This document shows positions 22,838 to 32,923 of a DNA stretch of 64,000 nt, one piece after another. Position 1 is the stretch's first letter, and the number at the start of each line of letters is the position of its first letter. The notes beneath the pieces were generated by a model. The model had not been told where the DNA came from. It saw only the letters and a program-made list of their open reading frames with translations, and did not search any database. The position numbers and the translations under genes were made by a program. Source of the DNA: Heterodera schachtii (lineage: Eukaryota; Nematoda; Chromadorea; Rhabditida; Heteroderidae); the NCBI GenBank assembly GCA_023374025.1, contig SIJG01000071.1:491959-555958 (forward strand). The letters run 5' to 3'.

Positions 22838-23375
22838 CATGGCACACCAACAGAAGAAGGATATGAAACTGTCATTTATCCGATTGATCATTTGAATTGT
22901 ACATATGTGTTTCGTTGATGTTTGTGTATCATGTATCAATCAATATCCGATCACTTGAATTGTATGTATTGGTAATATGTGTGTATGTGTGTGGATATAA
23001 ACTAATCAGTCTTGTGAAAGGGGACCAAAAATATGAAAAAAAAAGGCGTCAAATTCTGCCAGTAAAATTTTTAAAAATTGGTCCCTTCCGATCACTCCCA
23101 ATTGGTCTGTGTTCCTTCTTTTGCCCTCCGATCAGTGATGGATGAGTGAGCCTGAACTTAGTGAGAGACAACGAAGAGAGAGTGGCACAAACAGATCCGA
23201 TTGTGATCAGCTAGAGAGTGAGAGGAAACTGATCAAAGCTAACCTGATAATTGTCATTTACATATTTTGGTACAAAAAGAAAGATTTTGATCCAAAATAA
23301 AATAGGTAGCTAGAAAGGTAATCAATTTTTTGTAAAAAAAAAAAAATTTTGACAACAATCTGACTGAAAATCCGG
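22838..23375. other. 3' flank of the AT-hook gene
   Basis: The sequence after the stop (CAACAGAAGAAGGATATGAAA, then TGTG-rich, then GGATATAAACTAATCA) is shared with the flank of the second AT-hook gene. It is probably 3'UTR. No other gene. Confidence 0.4.
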
Positions 23376-23694
23376 GGCTCTTGTGCAGTTTAGGCCCCAT
23401 ATACAAAAAATTTTTTTTTACATTTCAGAATAAAATATGCCAATCTATAGGTTTTCGTGGTCGCTGATCGCGAATCCGATATCCATTTCGGCCAATTCCA
23501 AATCCCGGACCCGAACAAGAAGTCGAAAAATTAAAATGTTTGGTTTTTCTTGTTCGAATTCGGGTCCGGGATTTGGAATTTGGCCGAAATGGATGCCGGA
23601 TTCGCGATCAGCGACCCCGAAAACCTATAGATTGGCTTCTTTTATTCTAAAATGTAAAAATTTTTGTATATGGGGCCTAAACTGCACAAGAGCC
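23376..23694. mobile_element. Foldback TIR element
   Basis: Nearly the whole 319 bp is one long inverted repeat, from GGCTCTTGTGCAGTTTAGGC inward. The TSD AAATCCGG is present on both sides. The unoccupied paralogous site is at about 19432-19450. Confidence 0.8.
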
Positions 23695-23726
23695 AAATCC
23701 GGACTCAATTAATTACCGCTAAATAA

Positions 23727-24071
23727 GGTGCTGGGTCGTTACTTAAAAACCATCATAATGGGCGTTACTTAAAAAACCATCATTATGAAAATTTTTGTCG
23801 AAAAATTATTTATAACTTTGCTCAAAAGCAACCAAATTTTTAATTCTTGATATCATTTGATAGCTCTAAGTGTTCTCTATCAGTCTGCAAAAATTAAAAA
23901 AATTTCGTTAAGTTTCAAAAAAGTTATAGCTCGAGGAACTCAAAAAACCTTGATTTAAAGAACATTTAGATCTATTGAATGATAGCAAGGATTAAAAATT
24001 TGGTCTATTTAGAGCAAAGTTATAAGCAAAAATTTTCATTATGATGGTTTTTTAAGTAATGACATAGCACC
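23727..24071. mobile_element. MITE with CCATCATAATG iterated ends
   Basis: Ends GGTGCTGGGTCGTTACTT and AAGTAATGACATAGCACC with TSD CTAAATAA on both sides. The motif CGTTACTTAAAAACCATCAT is repeated twice at the left end. It contains the GATATCATTTGATAGCTCT interior motif. Confidence 0.75.
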
Positions 24072-26198
24072 CTAAATAACACCTACAGGGAAAAGCGACC
24101 AAAAAAGGTTCTATTGCAGTTCTCACGACCATAAAAAAAAGACACGACCATAATTTTTTTTTTTTTTGCAACTTTAAAACAACATAACTTTTTCTAGAAG
24201 CATCCAAATTAAAACATTCTTAGTATCATTCGATAGCTCTAAGAGTCCTTTATTATCCTGCAAAATTTCAAAAAATTTCATTGGGTTTCAAAAAATTTAT
24301 GGTTAGAAAATTTCAAAAAGTTGGTTTCTTAAACATTTTCAGCCATAAATTTTTTGAAACCCAACGGAATTTTTTCAAATTTTGCAGGCTAACAGAGAAT
24401 TCTTAGAGCTATCGAATGATCTAAGAATGTTTGGTTCTAGTCGGTTTTACGCGTCCCATGACATTTTTCGCATCCCATGACATTTTACGCGTCCCATGAC
24501 ATTTTACGCGTCCCATGACATTTTACGCGTCCCATTACATTTTACGCGTCCCATGACTTTTTGTGTCCATGGCGGGGATGGCATTCCGAGCCTCAAAAAA
24601 TTTTCGGAAATCGGGATTCCGTGCCATCCCTGTTCGCATGGTATTTTAGCCGTCATAATAACTATGAGGAATTTTTGTGCGGTATTCAGTAATCTTTTTT
24701 AACTAAAAATTTCGCTGTTTAAACCAGGGTTCGGATCGAAAATTTTTCCAAATCAGAACATCAGGCCCAAAAAATCAGATTTTTGGTTCGCAAATCAGAA
24801 CATTTTGCAAAATTGCTTTAAAACAGTTATTTTTACAATTTATTCGATCAAAAATGTATCAAATATTATATTTTTCATCTCCCATGATCATTTTTATGCC
24901 CATAGGCGCCGCCGGGAAAATTTTTTTGCGATTTTAATCGATTTGTTAACAGATTTTTGTTAAAAATAAGCAAATTTTGCGGCGCGCTGTCAAAATGTCC
25001 CGCGTCATAATGTCCCGCAGTCATAATGTCCCGCGTCATAATGTCCCGCGTCATAATGTCCCGCAGTCAAAATGTCCCGCGTCATAATGTCCAGCGTCAT
25101 AATGTCCAGCGTCATAATGTCCCCCAAGCTAAAATCAGTCAAAATGTCCCCACGAAAAAAAAACTAATTTCGCTAATGAATAAAACAAAAAAGGCAGAAA
25201 CATTACATTAAAAACAAACCTTTTTTATTCAATTTGGCACAAAATAAATGAATAAAATCAGCGGGAAATAAAAAGATAATAAGATAACAAAAATGAACAT
25301 AATAAATTTAGGTAATTCTAAGGGGCGTGCACTGAATCTTCCATATTTTCATAATCCATTAGTTTTCCTGCGTATCCTGCAACCTGGAGACCAAGAGCCG
25401 TCATAAGCTCTTGAATTTCGGCATCGCTGTTGTATGTTGCGTCCGCCAAAATTCGCATGATTACTGCGTCCTGGAGAACATAACGTTTGTGTCGTTTGTG
25501 TATGAAATTCCGAGCTGATCTTGCCGCGTCCACTTGTCTGTCGATGCTTCTACAAACTTCAGAAATGAAGTCAGAAAGGGCCGGATGATGACAAAGACCC
25601 TTCTAAAATTGAAGTTTTTTTTTTGGTTTTTTTAAATAAAAAACACAGAGAAATGAAGATGAGTTGCTTCTAGTCCATTGTTGGTCCTCGCAAGTGCTGA
25701 AGCCGCATGCGAGTGCACGTTCCAATATGGAATTGGAAACAGTGCCCGACGAACGACGGGTTCTTCCCAAGGACGGGCTTAAAAATTTTCAAATCTCAAT
25801 AATTTTGTGAATTTTACTGTGCCTGGCTGCAATGTCGTCGTTGACGATGGACTCAATGAGTACTGCACCAACGGCGAGTTTTGATCCACTGTTGACGGCC
25901 ATGGTGGTGTTGAGGGGGCGGGCGAGTCAATGCCAAACTTCACAGGCTGTCGTGTGTAAGTGTGGTCGGATGCAACAGATGAAAATGATGTTCCAGCGAA
26001 TGCTTAAAAATGCAAAACAAAAACAAAAATGAAAATAATAAAAAACTAACATGAAAAGCTTGTCTGTTCTGAATGAACATCCATACGAACTCCAAACGCA
26101 TTGACGCCATCAAGCAGCTGTCGCTGTGTCATTCCGATGTATGTCCTCGCAATGTAGAGGAAAAACTGATCAATCCCAACAGGGGCGCTGTCGACAAT

Positions 26199-26952
26199 GG
26201 TAAAAACCCAACTCGTACTAGGCCAACTCGTACTGCCCCAACTCGTACTGGTACCCCGACTCGTACTAAGTTTCCCAACTCGTACTAAGATTCCCAACTC
26301 GTACTGTGCAACAAAAAATCGAAAAAAAACAACAAAAAACCGCTCAAAATTTTTTTTAAATCGCAAAAATGCACGAAATCGATGAAAGGATAAGAATTCG
26401 GCAAACAAAAAATAAATAAAACCATAAAAATGCATGAAATTCGGTAAAATGAAAATAATTCATTAAAAAATTCAACAAGGATCGAGGTTTTCATCATTTG
26501 GTACAACATAAATTCCGCTCTCATTGAGACTCGCTTCCGCTTCTTCCATTGCTGCTGCCTCCTTTATCTGCTCTTCTATTTCTACTCTTGAGGAACATTG
26601 AACCCAATCAAATGTCCAATACGTCCATAGTAGCACGACATTGTCTCCGTAAATTGCTCATCTTCGTAATCGCTGTCCAGAAATGCCAAAATGTCAGCCT
26701 TCTCACGCTCAATGCTGGCATTAATTTCTGCGGTGACTGCCAATGGTTGAGATGGTCTTATCCTTTCATCGATTTCGTGCATTTTGCGATTTAAAAAAAA
26801 TTTTGAGCGGTTTTTTGTTGTTTTTTTTTCGATTTTTTGTTGCACAGTACGAGTTGGGAATCTTAGTACGAGTTGGGAAACTTAGTACGAGTCGGGGTAC
26901 CAGTACGAGTTGGGGCAGTACGAGTTGGCCTAGTACGAGTTGGGTGTCGTCC
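26199..26952. mobile_element. Nest level 5: TIR element inside the transposase gene
   Basis: TIRs of about 180 bp contain tandem CCCAACTCGTACTA-type units. A perfect 9-bp TSD GTCGACAAT (26190-26198, 26953-26961) interrupts an exon of the MULE gene. The termini resemble those of the element at 48226-48523. Confidence 0.8.
26480..26785 (-). pseudogene. Coding remnant within the level-5 element
   Basis: The frame from MHEIDERIRPSQPLAVTAEI through ADILAFLDSDYEDEQFTETM ends at 26582. An adjacent frame continues EIEEQIKEAAAMEEAEASLN to a stop near 26480. It is acidic and probably a C-terminal element-encoded protein with one frame break. No domain recognised. Confidence 0.35.
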
Positions 26953-28698
26953 GTCGACAATGACGCTGAACGCTCTCCTGACGTAAGTTGCTGGCAACAA
27001 TGGCAAAGATAGGACATTTCTGAAAAATTTTGGAGGTCAATTTTTTGAATTCTTTTACCTGAATGAGTTTCGGACCGCCTCACCATGTATTGTTTGTTCG
27101 CCATAGATTTGCACCAATTTCAACGCTTTCATTTTGCGGTAGAGATTTTGTCCGTAGTGAAACATACAGCAAAGGATGTTTGTTGCAGGGAAAACAGCTG
27201 ACACGGCGTTCATTTCGGCTTTCTCAAAGTCGCAAATGACTTAAAAACAAAAATTTTCAGAGAATTTATGTGTTCTTTTTCACCTTTTCTTGGTGCTGCC
27301 GGCGAAATTCGGCTACGGAGAAAGTTCAGCACTTCCTCGTAGTAGCGTCGATGTTTCCCGGGCTTGTCACGCGCGCAAGGCAGCTACGCACTGCACACCT
27401 CCACAAATTTTTTTGTTTCTGCGTGAATCGAAAACCTTGAAAAATTAGAAATTGTTTCTTTAACATATACAATTTTCTCACCTTCACGCCAAAGACATAT
27501 GCCTCCCTTTTGAGTTTTCCCGAGCTCGAAATTAATTATGCTGCGTTCTTCCTCAAAATTTTCATCTTTTCTTCACGGTGATCAGAAATCGTTTCATCTT
27601 CGCTGTCACTGTGGTCCAAAAACTTGCGCTTACGACATTTTTGTAGAACTTCAACTTTTTTACGATTCATTATGTCTAACTCTATTAGTTTTTAAATTTA
27701 AAATATGCATTTCATATGACGCATGTAATAAGCAATTTTTTGTAAAATAATAATTGTAATAAGCAATTTTTTGTAAAATAATAATCTTTTTTTCGTGGGG
27801 ACATTTTGACTGATTTTAGCTTGGGGGACATTATGACGCTGGACATTATGACGCGGGACATTTTGACTGCGGGACATTATGACGCGGGACATTATGACGC
27901 GGGACATTTTGACTGCGGGACATTATGACGCGGGACATTTTGACGGGCAGCGAATTTTGCCATGAATCTTTATATTTTCTAATAAAATAGTGACATTACG
28001 CCACAAAAATTCAAAATATGAGTATGTTTGAGAAATCAGAACAAATTTTGGTCGCTACCCCAAAATCAGAACATTTCTGACAAATCAGAACATTTTTATT
28101 TTATCAGATTTGGACCCTCCAAATCAGAACATTTCTGATAAATCAGAACAGATCCGAACCCTGTGTTAAACCTAAGGTATCATGACAACTCATACACAGG
28201 CAACTCGAACAATGGCTTATTGTTAGGCTAGGCCTAAGTTTAGGCTTTTTTGTAAATTTTTTCTTATATTAGTTGACTTTCTGTTGACATCATTAAGTGT
28301 GCTTAGGGTTGCTTTTGCACATTTCGATAATCAAAGTATACAATCAAGAACAATTAGACGATTCGAAAGGTACAAAATTTCGATTAAGGTTCGAAAAAAA
28401 ACTGTTTTTATGACGGGTAAATGATGGGACGCGTAAAATGTGATGGGACGCGTAAAACCGACTAGAACCGAATGCTTAATTTAAATGCTTTTTGAAAGTT
28501 ATGGTGCACTAAATTTGGAATAAATTTTTATGGTCGTGTCTTTTTTTTATGGTCGTGTGAACTGCAATAGAGCCCCAAACAATTCGGGTTTTCCGAGTGT
28601 CATCATCTTTATACTGAGTACACACACAACACACAGACATATACATAATACACAACATTATGATAGTACAGATTTCAATGATGGATCTGATCAGATAG

Positions 28699-29447
28699 TC
28701 ATTTCTTCTCGCATTTGCTGTTCCTCCGCCGGTCTTCAGGGGGAATTGCGCGCATGAAATTGAAGCGGCACACGGGACAGTTCGTGTTGTATTTGAGCCA
28801 GCGGTACAGGCACCTTGACGGGGATAATGATAAGCGTTGCATTTACAGAATCATCTCAAAATTAGGATTCTAGGCCGAAAAAAAACACACAAAAATTTTT
28901 CGAAAAACTTTTTTTTGTTGAAAATTAGACACATAAAAACACGTAATTTCTTGCTACCAAACGAAAGTTTAATAGAAGTGCTCAATTTTGGGAATTCGAA
29001 GGGGCTGACATTGATCGGAACGGACTTCGAATTTGGTGATCAGCAAACGCAAAACCTTTCCGGCATTTTGGCCAGGAAAAATCGACTTTTAGACTTGTTC
29101 GAATTCGGGATCATGGGTTCTAAATTGATCGGAATTAGCCCCTCATCCACCTGCGGTGAAATTCGTGCACACAGCCCATGGTCACACGCGTCATGGTGCT
29201 CACTTTGCCCAGGTACATCATGCACTTCTCCCGTGCGATCGCATTGCGTGTCTGGAAAATTGGCACATTTAAAAATGGGATCCGTAAAACTAATTTGTGT
29301 GTTAATTGCCACCTCCCTTCCCATCGAACTCACATGTCCGGCTCGTCCAATTGCGGCACGTGCCTTCTTGGCATTTCGACGATTGATTTTGATGCTCCGT
29401 GCTCGCGCTGCTGATGCCCTTGTCCTGGCCGTTGTTGCTCTGACCAT
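28699..29447 (-). CDS. Small RING-H2 finger protein with a C-to-Y zinc-ligand change
   Basis: Exons on the minus strand: 29334-29447, 29151-29251, 28699-28813, summing to 330 nt (109 residues) with matching phases and GTGAGT, GTGGAT donors. The N-terminus is basic (ARTRASAARARS, IKINRRNAKKARA). Residues about 53-100 give the RING-H2 pattern CMMYL..., then GCVHEFHRRCLYRWL and NCPVCRFNF. The C-H-H-C-CPVC half is perfect. In the first pair the expected second Cys is Tyr (CMMY, codon TAC). RING-H2 proteins act as E3 ubiquitin ligases that recruit E2; here the first zinc site may be weakened. Intron 2 (28814-29150) contains foldback-transposon debris. It is head-to-head with the AT-hook gene. Confidence 0.65.
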
Positions 29448-29538
29448 CCTGAAAAAGCGCACAAAATTTATTTCATTTTAAAAATGAAACAAAAAAAACA
29501 ACAAAAACTGACGGGAATTATTTTTATTGTACAGCAGG
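29448..29538. promoter_or_regulatory. Compact head-to-head spacer between RING-H2 and AT-hook genes
   Basis: Only 91 bp separate the two start codons. Each ATG is preceded by an AG acceptor-like site (CTTTTTCAG on the minus strand, TTGTACAG/CAG on the plus strand), consistent with trans-splicing or short 5'UTR introns. No TATA box is evident. Confidence 0.4.
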
Positions 29539-30828
29539 ATGACGATTCGACCGATGGAGGAAACGCGTCGTGCGACCTCCAATACTGCTTCAACTACTGC
29601 TGCTGCTGGCCGTAGACGCAGCCGTTCAAGAAGACCCCGTACACGTGCAGAACAAGTACGAGAAGCGACGCGCCGCGCGTTACGTCAGAACAACGGCGGC
29701 AACGCGACCAGGACAAGGAAGAAGCGCGGGGCGGCGATGCGTCGTCCGCCCAAGCTCAAACCGCTCCATAGGTGAACAAGGGGTGCGCCGGCGCCCCCCC
29801 CCCCCCCCTCGTCGTAAGAGGCCTGGCGCACCCCCCCCCCCCCCCCCCTCGTTCGTCGTAAGGGGGGCGGCTGTAAAGGAGGGGGGGTCGTCGTGGGGTG
29901 GGGTCGTAACGAAGGGGGAAAAACCTAAAATTTGCACATTTTCCTTAGCAAAATCAATACAAAATTCAAAAAATTTTTCCGGCGGCGCCTAGCGGCACCG
30001 CCGGACACCAAAAATCCCAATTCCTCTTAAAAAATCGGCTTAAAATCGCAAAAACTGGCTATTTTTGGTGAAAATCTGTTAACAAATGGCATTAAAAATT
30101 ACAAAATTTTTCCCGGCGGCGCCTATCGGCACCGCCGGTCCCCCTGTTCCCTAAAATTTTTTGGAAAAACCGCGCCGAAAAAAAAACTGTTTTTTGAATA
30201 GCAAAAAAAAAAGGTCGTCGCCGGGAAAAATTGGGGGCCTTCGTACGAAAAATTGGTCCTGGCGCACCCCCCCTGCGCCAATCGTCCGTAGTATGGGCCT
30301 CGCCCCGGCGCACCCCTTGTTCAGGTATGAACCGCTCCGTGGACGGCCGAGGGGATCGCGCAAATCGAGGGCTGCGCCGCGCACTGCTGGACAAAAGCGT
30401 GGCCGTGGACGTCCGAAGACCGTGAAAAAAGGCCGTGCCCGACGGGGGAGGAGCTCTGCACAGCAGCAGCCGGCGACGGACGGTGCGGCCACCAACACTG
30501 ACGCGCACTTGGCAACTATTCCTAGATGACGACCGGGGCGGCGGCGACTAACACTGACACAACCGGAGCTGCGACTAGGGTGACCGGAACGGCTTATACG
30601 GCGCCCAATGGAGTGACGGTGATCAACGCCAACGAACCCGGTGCGACTACGGCGACCAACACTGAGGCGACCGCTGCGACAACTCCGGCGACGACTGCGG
30701 ATGCGGTGACCAACGCCAACGAACCTGGTGTGACTACGACGACGACGAATGCGGCGACCAACACTGACGCAACTGGAGCTGCGACTACTCCGGCGACAGC
30801 GACAACCGCGGATGTGACGTTGGATTAG
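29539..30828 (+). CDS. Second AT-hook gene, split by a transposon-derived intron and frameshifted in its tail
   Basis: Exon 1 (29539-29771) encodes a basic start (MTIRPMEETRRATSNTAS) to KLKPLH. Exon 2 (30325-30529) resumes with YEPLRGRPRGSRKSR and RGRGRPKTVKKG, the same two AT-hooks as 21201-22837. Exons join in phase 2 to 438 nt, reading on to ATIPR and a TGA. The Thr/Ala-rich tail continues in another frame (30526-30828, ending ATTADVTLD), so one base has been lost or two gained relative to the first gene. The predicted product is 145 residues, keeping the DNA-binding half and losing the repeat tail. Gene 1 has no intron at this position. Confidence 0.55.
29768..30329. mobile_element. TIR element acting as an intron (introner-like)
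   Basis: Ends are ATAGGTGAACAAGGGGTGCG and the inverted CGCACCCCTTGTTCAGGTAT. The 9-bp TSD AACCGCTCC is present at 29759-29767 and 30330-30338. The homologous gene at 21201-22837 has this sequence once. The left TIR supplies the donor (AG/GTGAAC) and the right TIR the acceptor (TTGTTCAG/GT). The interior contains two hairpin modules (29979, 30112) and poly-C tracts. Confidence 0.7.
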
Positions 30829-30883
30829 CATCATGGCACAACAGAAGAAGGATAAGAAATTGTCATTATCAGATACCGTATAT

Positions 30884-32014
30884 GCTCTAATTATCCCCCT
30901 GTCTCCATTAATCCCACTGTCTCCATTAATCCCCCCCTTTCTGAGGAGGTTGAACAATAATCACCCCGTCTCCATTTATCCCCCCGGGGGGATAAATGGA
31001 ATTATTATTTTTTCGGAAAAAAATTTTTTTTTTTCTAAAAACTCGTGAAAACATGTTTATGGGGGTTTTCGAGCTCGGAGAACCCGATTACAACATTCAT
31101 TTTACCAATTTCGAGTCCCTGACCCGAATTCGAACAAAAAGTTGAAACTCAAAATTTTGAAAATTCTTACTTTTGTTCCAAAATTGACTAAAATAAGCTA
31201 AATCCAGTCAAAAACCATTGAAACACCGAAAAGTTAATTATTCTGCACAGATATGAACATAAAAGTGAATTTAGAAATTTTTGAATTTTCGACTTTTTTG
31301 TTCAAATTCGGTTCTGGATTCGAAATTGGTAAAAATGAATGTTGGATTCGGGTTCTCCGACCCAGAAAACTCCCATAAACATGTTTTCACGCCTTTATTG
31401 AATAAAAAAATTTTATTCCAAAAAGGGGACCCATCATCTATAGTATTACCATAATACAAAAAATTCTCTTACTTCACCGGGTCCAGAACCTGAACTCCTT
31501 TTCAGAACAGAGTTTGAATTTTTTCTGAAAAATTGAAAATTTCCAGAATTTCTGGAAAATTTTTTTAAGTTCGAAAAACCAAATAAAATACATAAATTCT
31601 CCGGATTTTCTTTATTTTTTAAGCTTTGTTCCACTAACACTATCCAATCCAACCCTGAAATGAGTTATGAGTTTCCAAAAATTATTTCCCGGGCTCAAAA
31701 AATGTTCCAAATTTTCTGAAACGTAAAATAAGGTTCATTTGTTTAATATTTTAGGGATTTTGGTCAATGTTTGGTAAATATTTAGGCATTTTTCATGAAA
31801 AATTCAGAAATCTTTTAACAAAAATTCAATAAAAAATATTTTTTTTGAAGCGATAACATTTTTTGGCGAAATGATCAAAAAAATTTTCAGTAAAGAAATC
31901 GGTCGAAAAATAATCCCCCCGTCTCCATTTATCCCCCCGTATCTAATAATACCCCCCTTTCTGGAGAGGTTGAACAATAATCCCCCCGGGGGGATAATTA
32001 GAGCATTTACGGTA
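30884..32014. mobile_element. TIR element with TATCCCCC iterations in the AT-hook gene 3' flank
   Basis: Ends TACCGTATATGCTCTAATTA and TAATTAGAGCATTTACGGTA, with iterated GTCTCCATTAATCCCCC units. It splits the 3' flank shared with the first AT-hook gene. It contains the foldback element 31044-31391. TSD may be TA only. Confidence 0.65.
31044..31391. mobile_element. Foldback element nested in 30884-32014
   Basis: Arms begin CGTGAAAACATGTTTATGGG and end with the complement. The interior has TTCGAACAAAAAGT-type inverted arms common to the foldback family at 23376 and 39542. Confidence 0.65.
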
Positions 32015-32416
32015 TGTGTTCCGTTGATGTATGTATGTATATTGTTGATATGCGTGTATGCGGTGTGGATATAAACTAATCAAAGTCTTGCGTCGAATTT
32101 TTCGAGTATCGTATAGGGCGGAAAAAGAATAAATTGAAAAATTCGAAAATTTTGAAAGCATTTTTTTTGGATGATGGATTTGAGACAATTCCAATTGAGA
32201 TAATTTAAAATATTTATTCGGTTTTTATTTTCCGCCCCACCAAAAATCAAATCGCATAGTGAACAATTTTAAAAATAGACCACTTCCGATCACTCCCAAT
32301 TGATCTGTGTTTCCGTCCCCCTCTTCGTTTTGTCGACCTCTGATCTGATTTTTTGTCGACCCATAAACTAAAAACGCCAAAAAAGTATATTTTTGAAGAT
32401 GTATTTTAGAAAAATT
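32015..32416. other. Continuation of the AT-hook gene 3' flank
   Basis: GGATATAAACTAATCA (about 32076) and downstream sequence match 22980-23110. No gene. Confidence 0.4.
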
Positions 32417-32831
32417 GGCTCTAATCCACTTTATGAGAGTCCAATCGACTTTTATGAGTCCAAAGGTGTTTTATGAGTCCAATAAACTGACAATACCTGC
32501 TTTTTATACAATAACTTTGTTCGTTTTTGAGCAAACCCTAACTTTTTGGTATCATTCGAAAGCACAAAGTCTAAAGAAGCTAAAATATATAAAATCTCAG
32601 CGTTTAGGCAGTTACCAAAAAAGATTTGATTAATTAACTAATTGTTGATTATTTTCGTTTGTAACTTTCTTTAAATGTTCGAATTCTCTTGTTTTCTCGT
32701 ATCATTACATTATTCAAATTTTGTGCTTTCGAATGATACCAAAAAGATAGGGTTTGTTCGAGCATGAACAAAGTTATTGTATAAAAAGCAGGTATTGTCA
32801 GTTGATTGGACTCATAAAGTGCATTAGAGCC
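32417..32831. mobile_element. TIR element with TTATGAGTCC iterated ends
   Basis: GGCTCTAATCCACTTTATGA start and inverted end, with a perfect 8-bp TSD GAAAAATT (32409-32416, 32832-32839). Interior arms contain TTTTGGTATCATTCGAAAGC in inverted copies. Confidence 0.8.
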
Positions 32832-32923
32832 GAAAAATTTCATATTTTCGAAAAATTTTAAATTTACTTCTTCACGCAATCTATAGGGCGACATGAAGTT
32901 TGGGCACCGGGAAGTTTGGGCAC

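Larger units (their letters stand above)
25318..27670 (-). pseudogene. FLYWCH zinc-finger plus MULE transposase gene, broken
   Basis: Read from 27670 downward: an acidic N-terminus (HSDSEDETISDH); a FLYWCH-type finger (GGICLWREG, then after an intron FRFTQKQKNLWRCAVRSCLA); the DDE-domain part with YYEEVLNFLRSRI, VICDFEKAEMNAVSAVFP and CMFHYGQNLYRKM; then RRALFPIPYWNVH and ARTNNGLEATHLHF; and a C-terminal helical end at 25318. Introns have GT..AG borders. Breaks: a one-base frame change near 27595, loss of the segment between the FLYWCH finger and YYEEVL (the first catalytic Asp is absent), and a transposon inserted at 26199-26952. It is not functional as it stands. Confidence 0.8.
24981..27951. 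mobile_element. Nest level 4: Mutator-like element (MULE) with long iterated TIRs
   Basis: TIRs of about 150-170 bp are built from tandem GTCATAATGTCCCGC units, inverted at the two ends. Flanking 9-mers AAATTTTGC and GAATTTTGC fit the 9-bp TSD of Mutator-like elements. It carries a FLYWCH/MULE transposase gene on the minus strand. Confidence 0.8.
24725..28163. mobile_element. Nest level 3: hAT-like element with AAATCAGAACAT-rich ends
   Basis: Ends CAGGGTTCGGATCG and GATCCGAACCCTG; flanks TGTTTAAAC and TGTTAAAC form the TSD. Subterminal AAATCAGAACATTT units are iterated on both sides. The left end of the same family recurs at 56076 and 60938. Confidence 0.75.
24433..28469. mobile_element. Nest level 2: TIR element with iterated ACGCGTCCCATGAC ends
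   Basis: GGTTCTAGTCGGTTTTACGC starts the element; its complement ends it. The unit ACGCGTCCCATGACATTTT is repeated about five times at the left and twice at the right. Flanks GAATGTTT and GAATGCTT look like a TSD with one mismatch. A small GGGATGGCATTCCG insertion scar lies at 24576-24631. Confidence 0.7.
24109..28574. mobile_element. Nest level 1: TIR element with CACGACCATAA ends
   Basis: Left GGTTCTATTGCAGTTCTCAC and right GTGTGAACTGCAATAGAGCC, each with two CACGACCATAA units, form the inverted ends. All of 24433-28469 is inserted within. No clear TSD. Confidence 0.65.

Noticed and set aside
21826..22939. Long minus-strand open frames of 315 and 334 codons
   Set aside because: They are antisense shadows of the GC-rich repetitive AT-hook gene. 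The composition (Val/Ala or Arg/Cys runs) comes from the repeat, and no splice or start context supports them.
24990..25150. CRISPR-like regular repeat
   Set aside because: The GTCATAATGTCCCGC units are directly adjacent without spacers and are mirrored at 27790-27945. They are transposon TIR iterons in a eukaryotic genome.
29980..30004. Hairpin as rho-independent terminator
   Set aside because: The sequence is eukaryotic, and the hairpin is a dispersed transposon module, not placed at gene ends.
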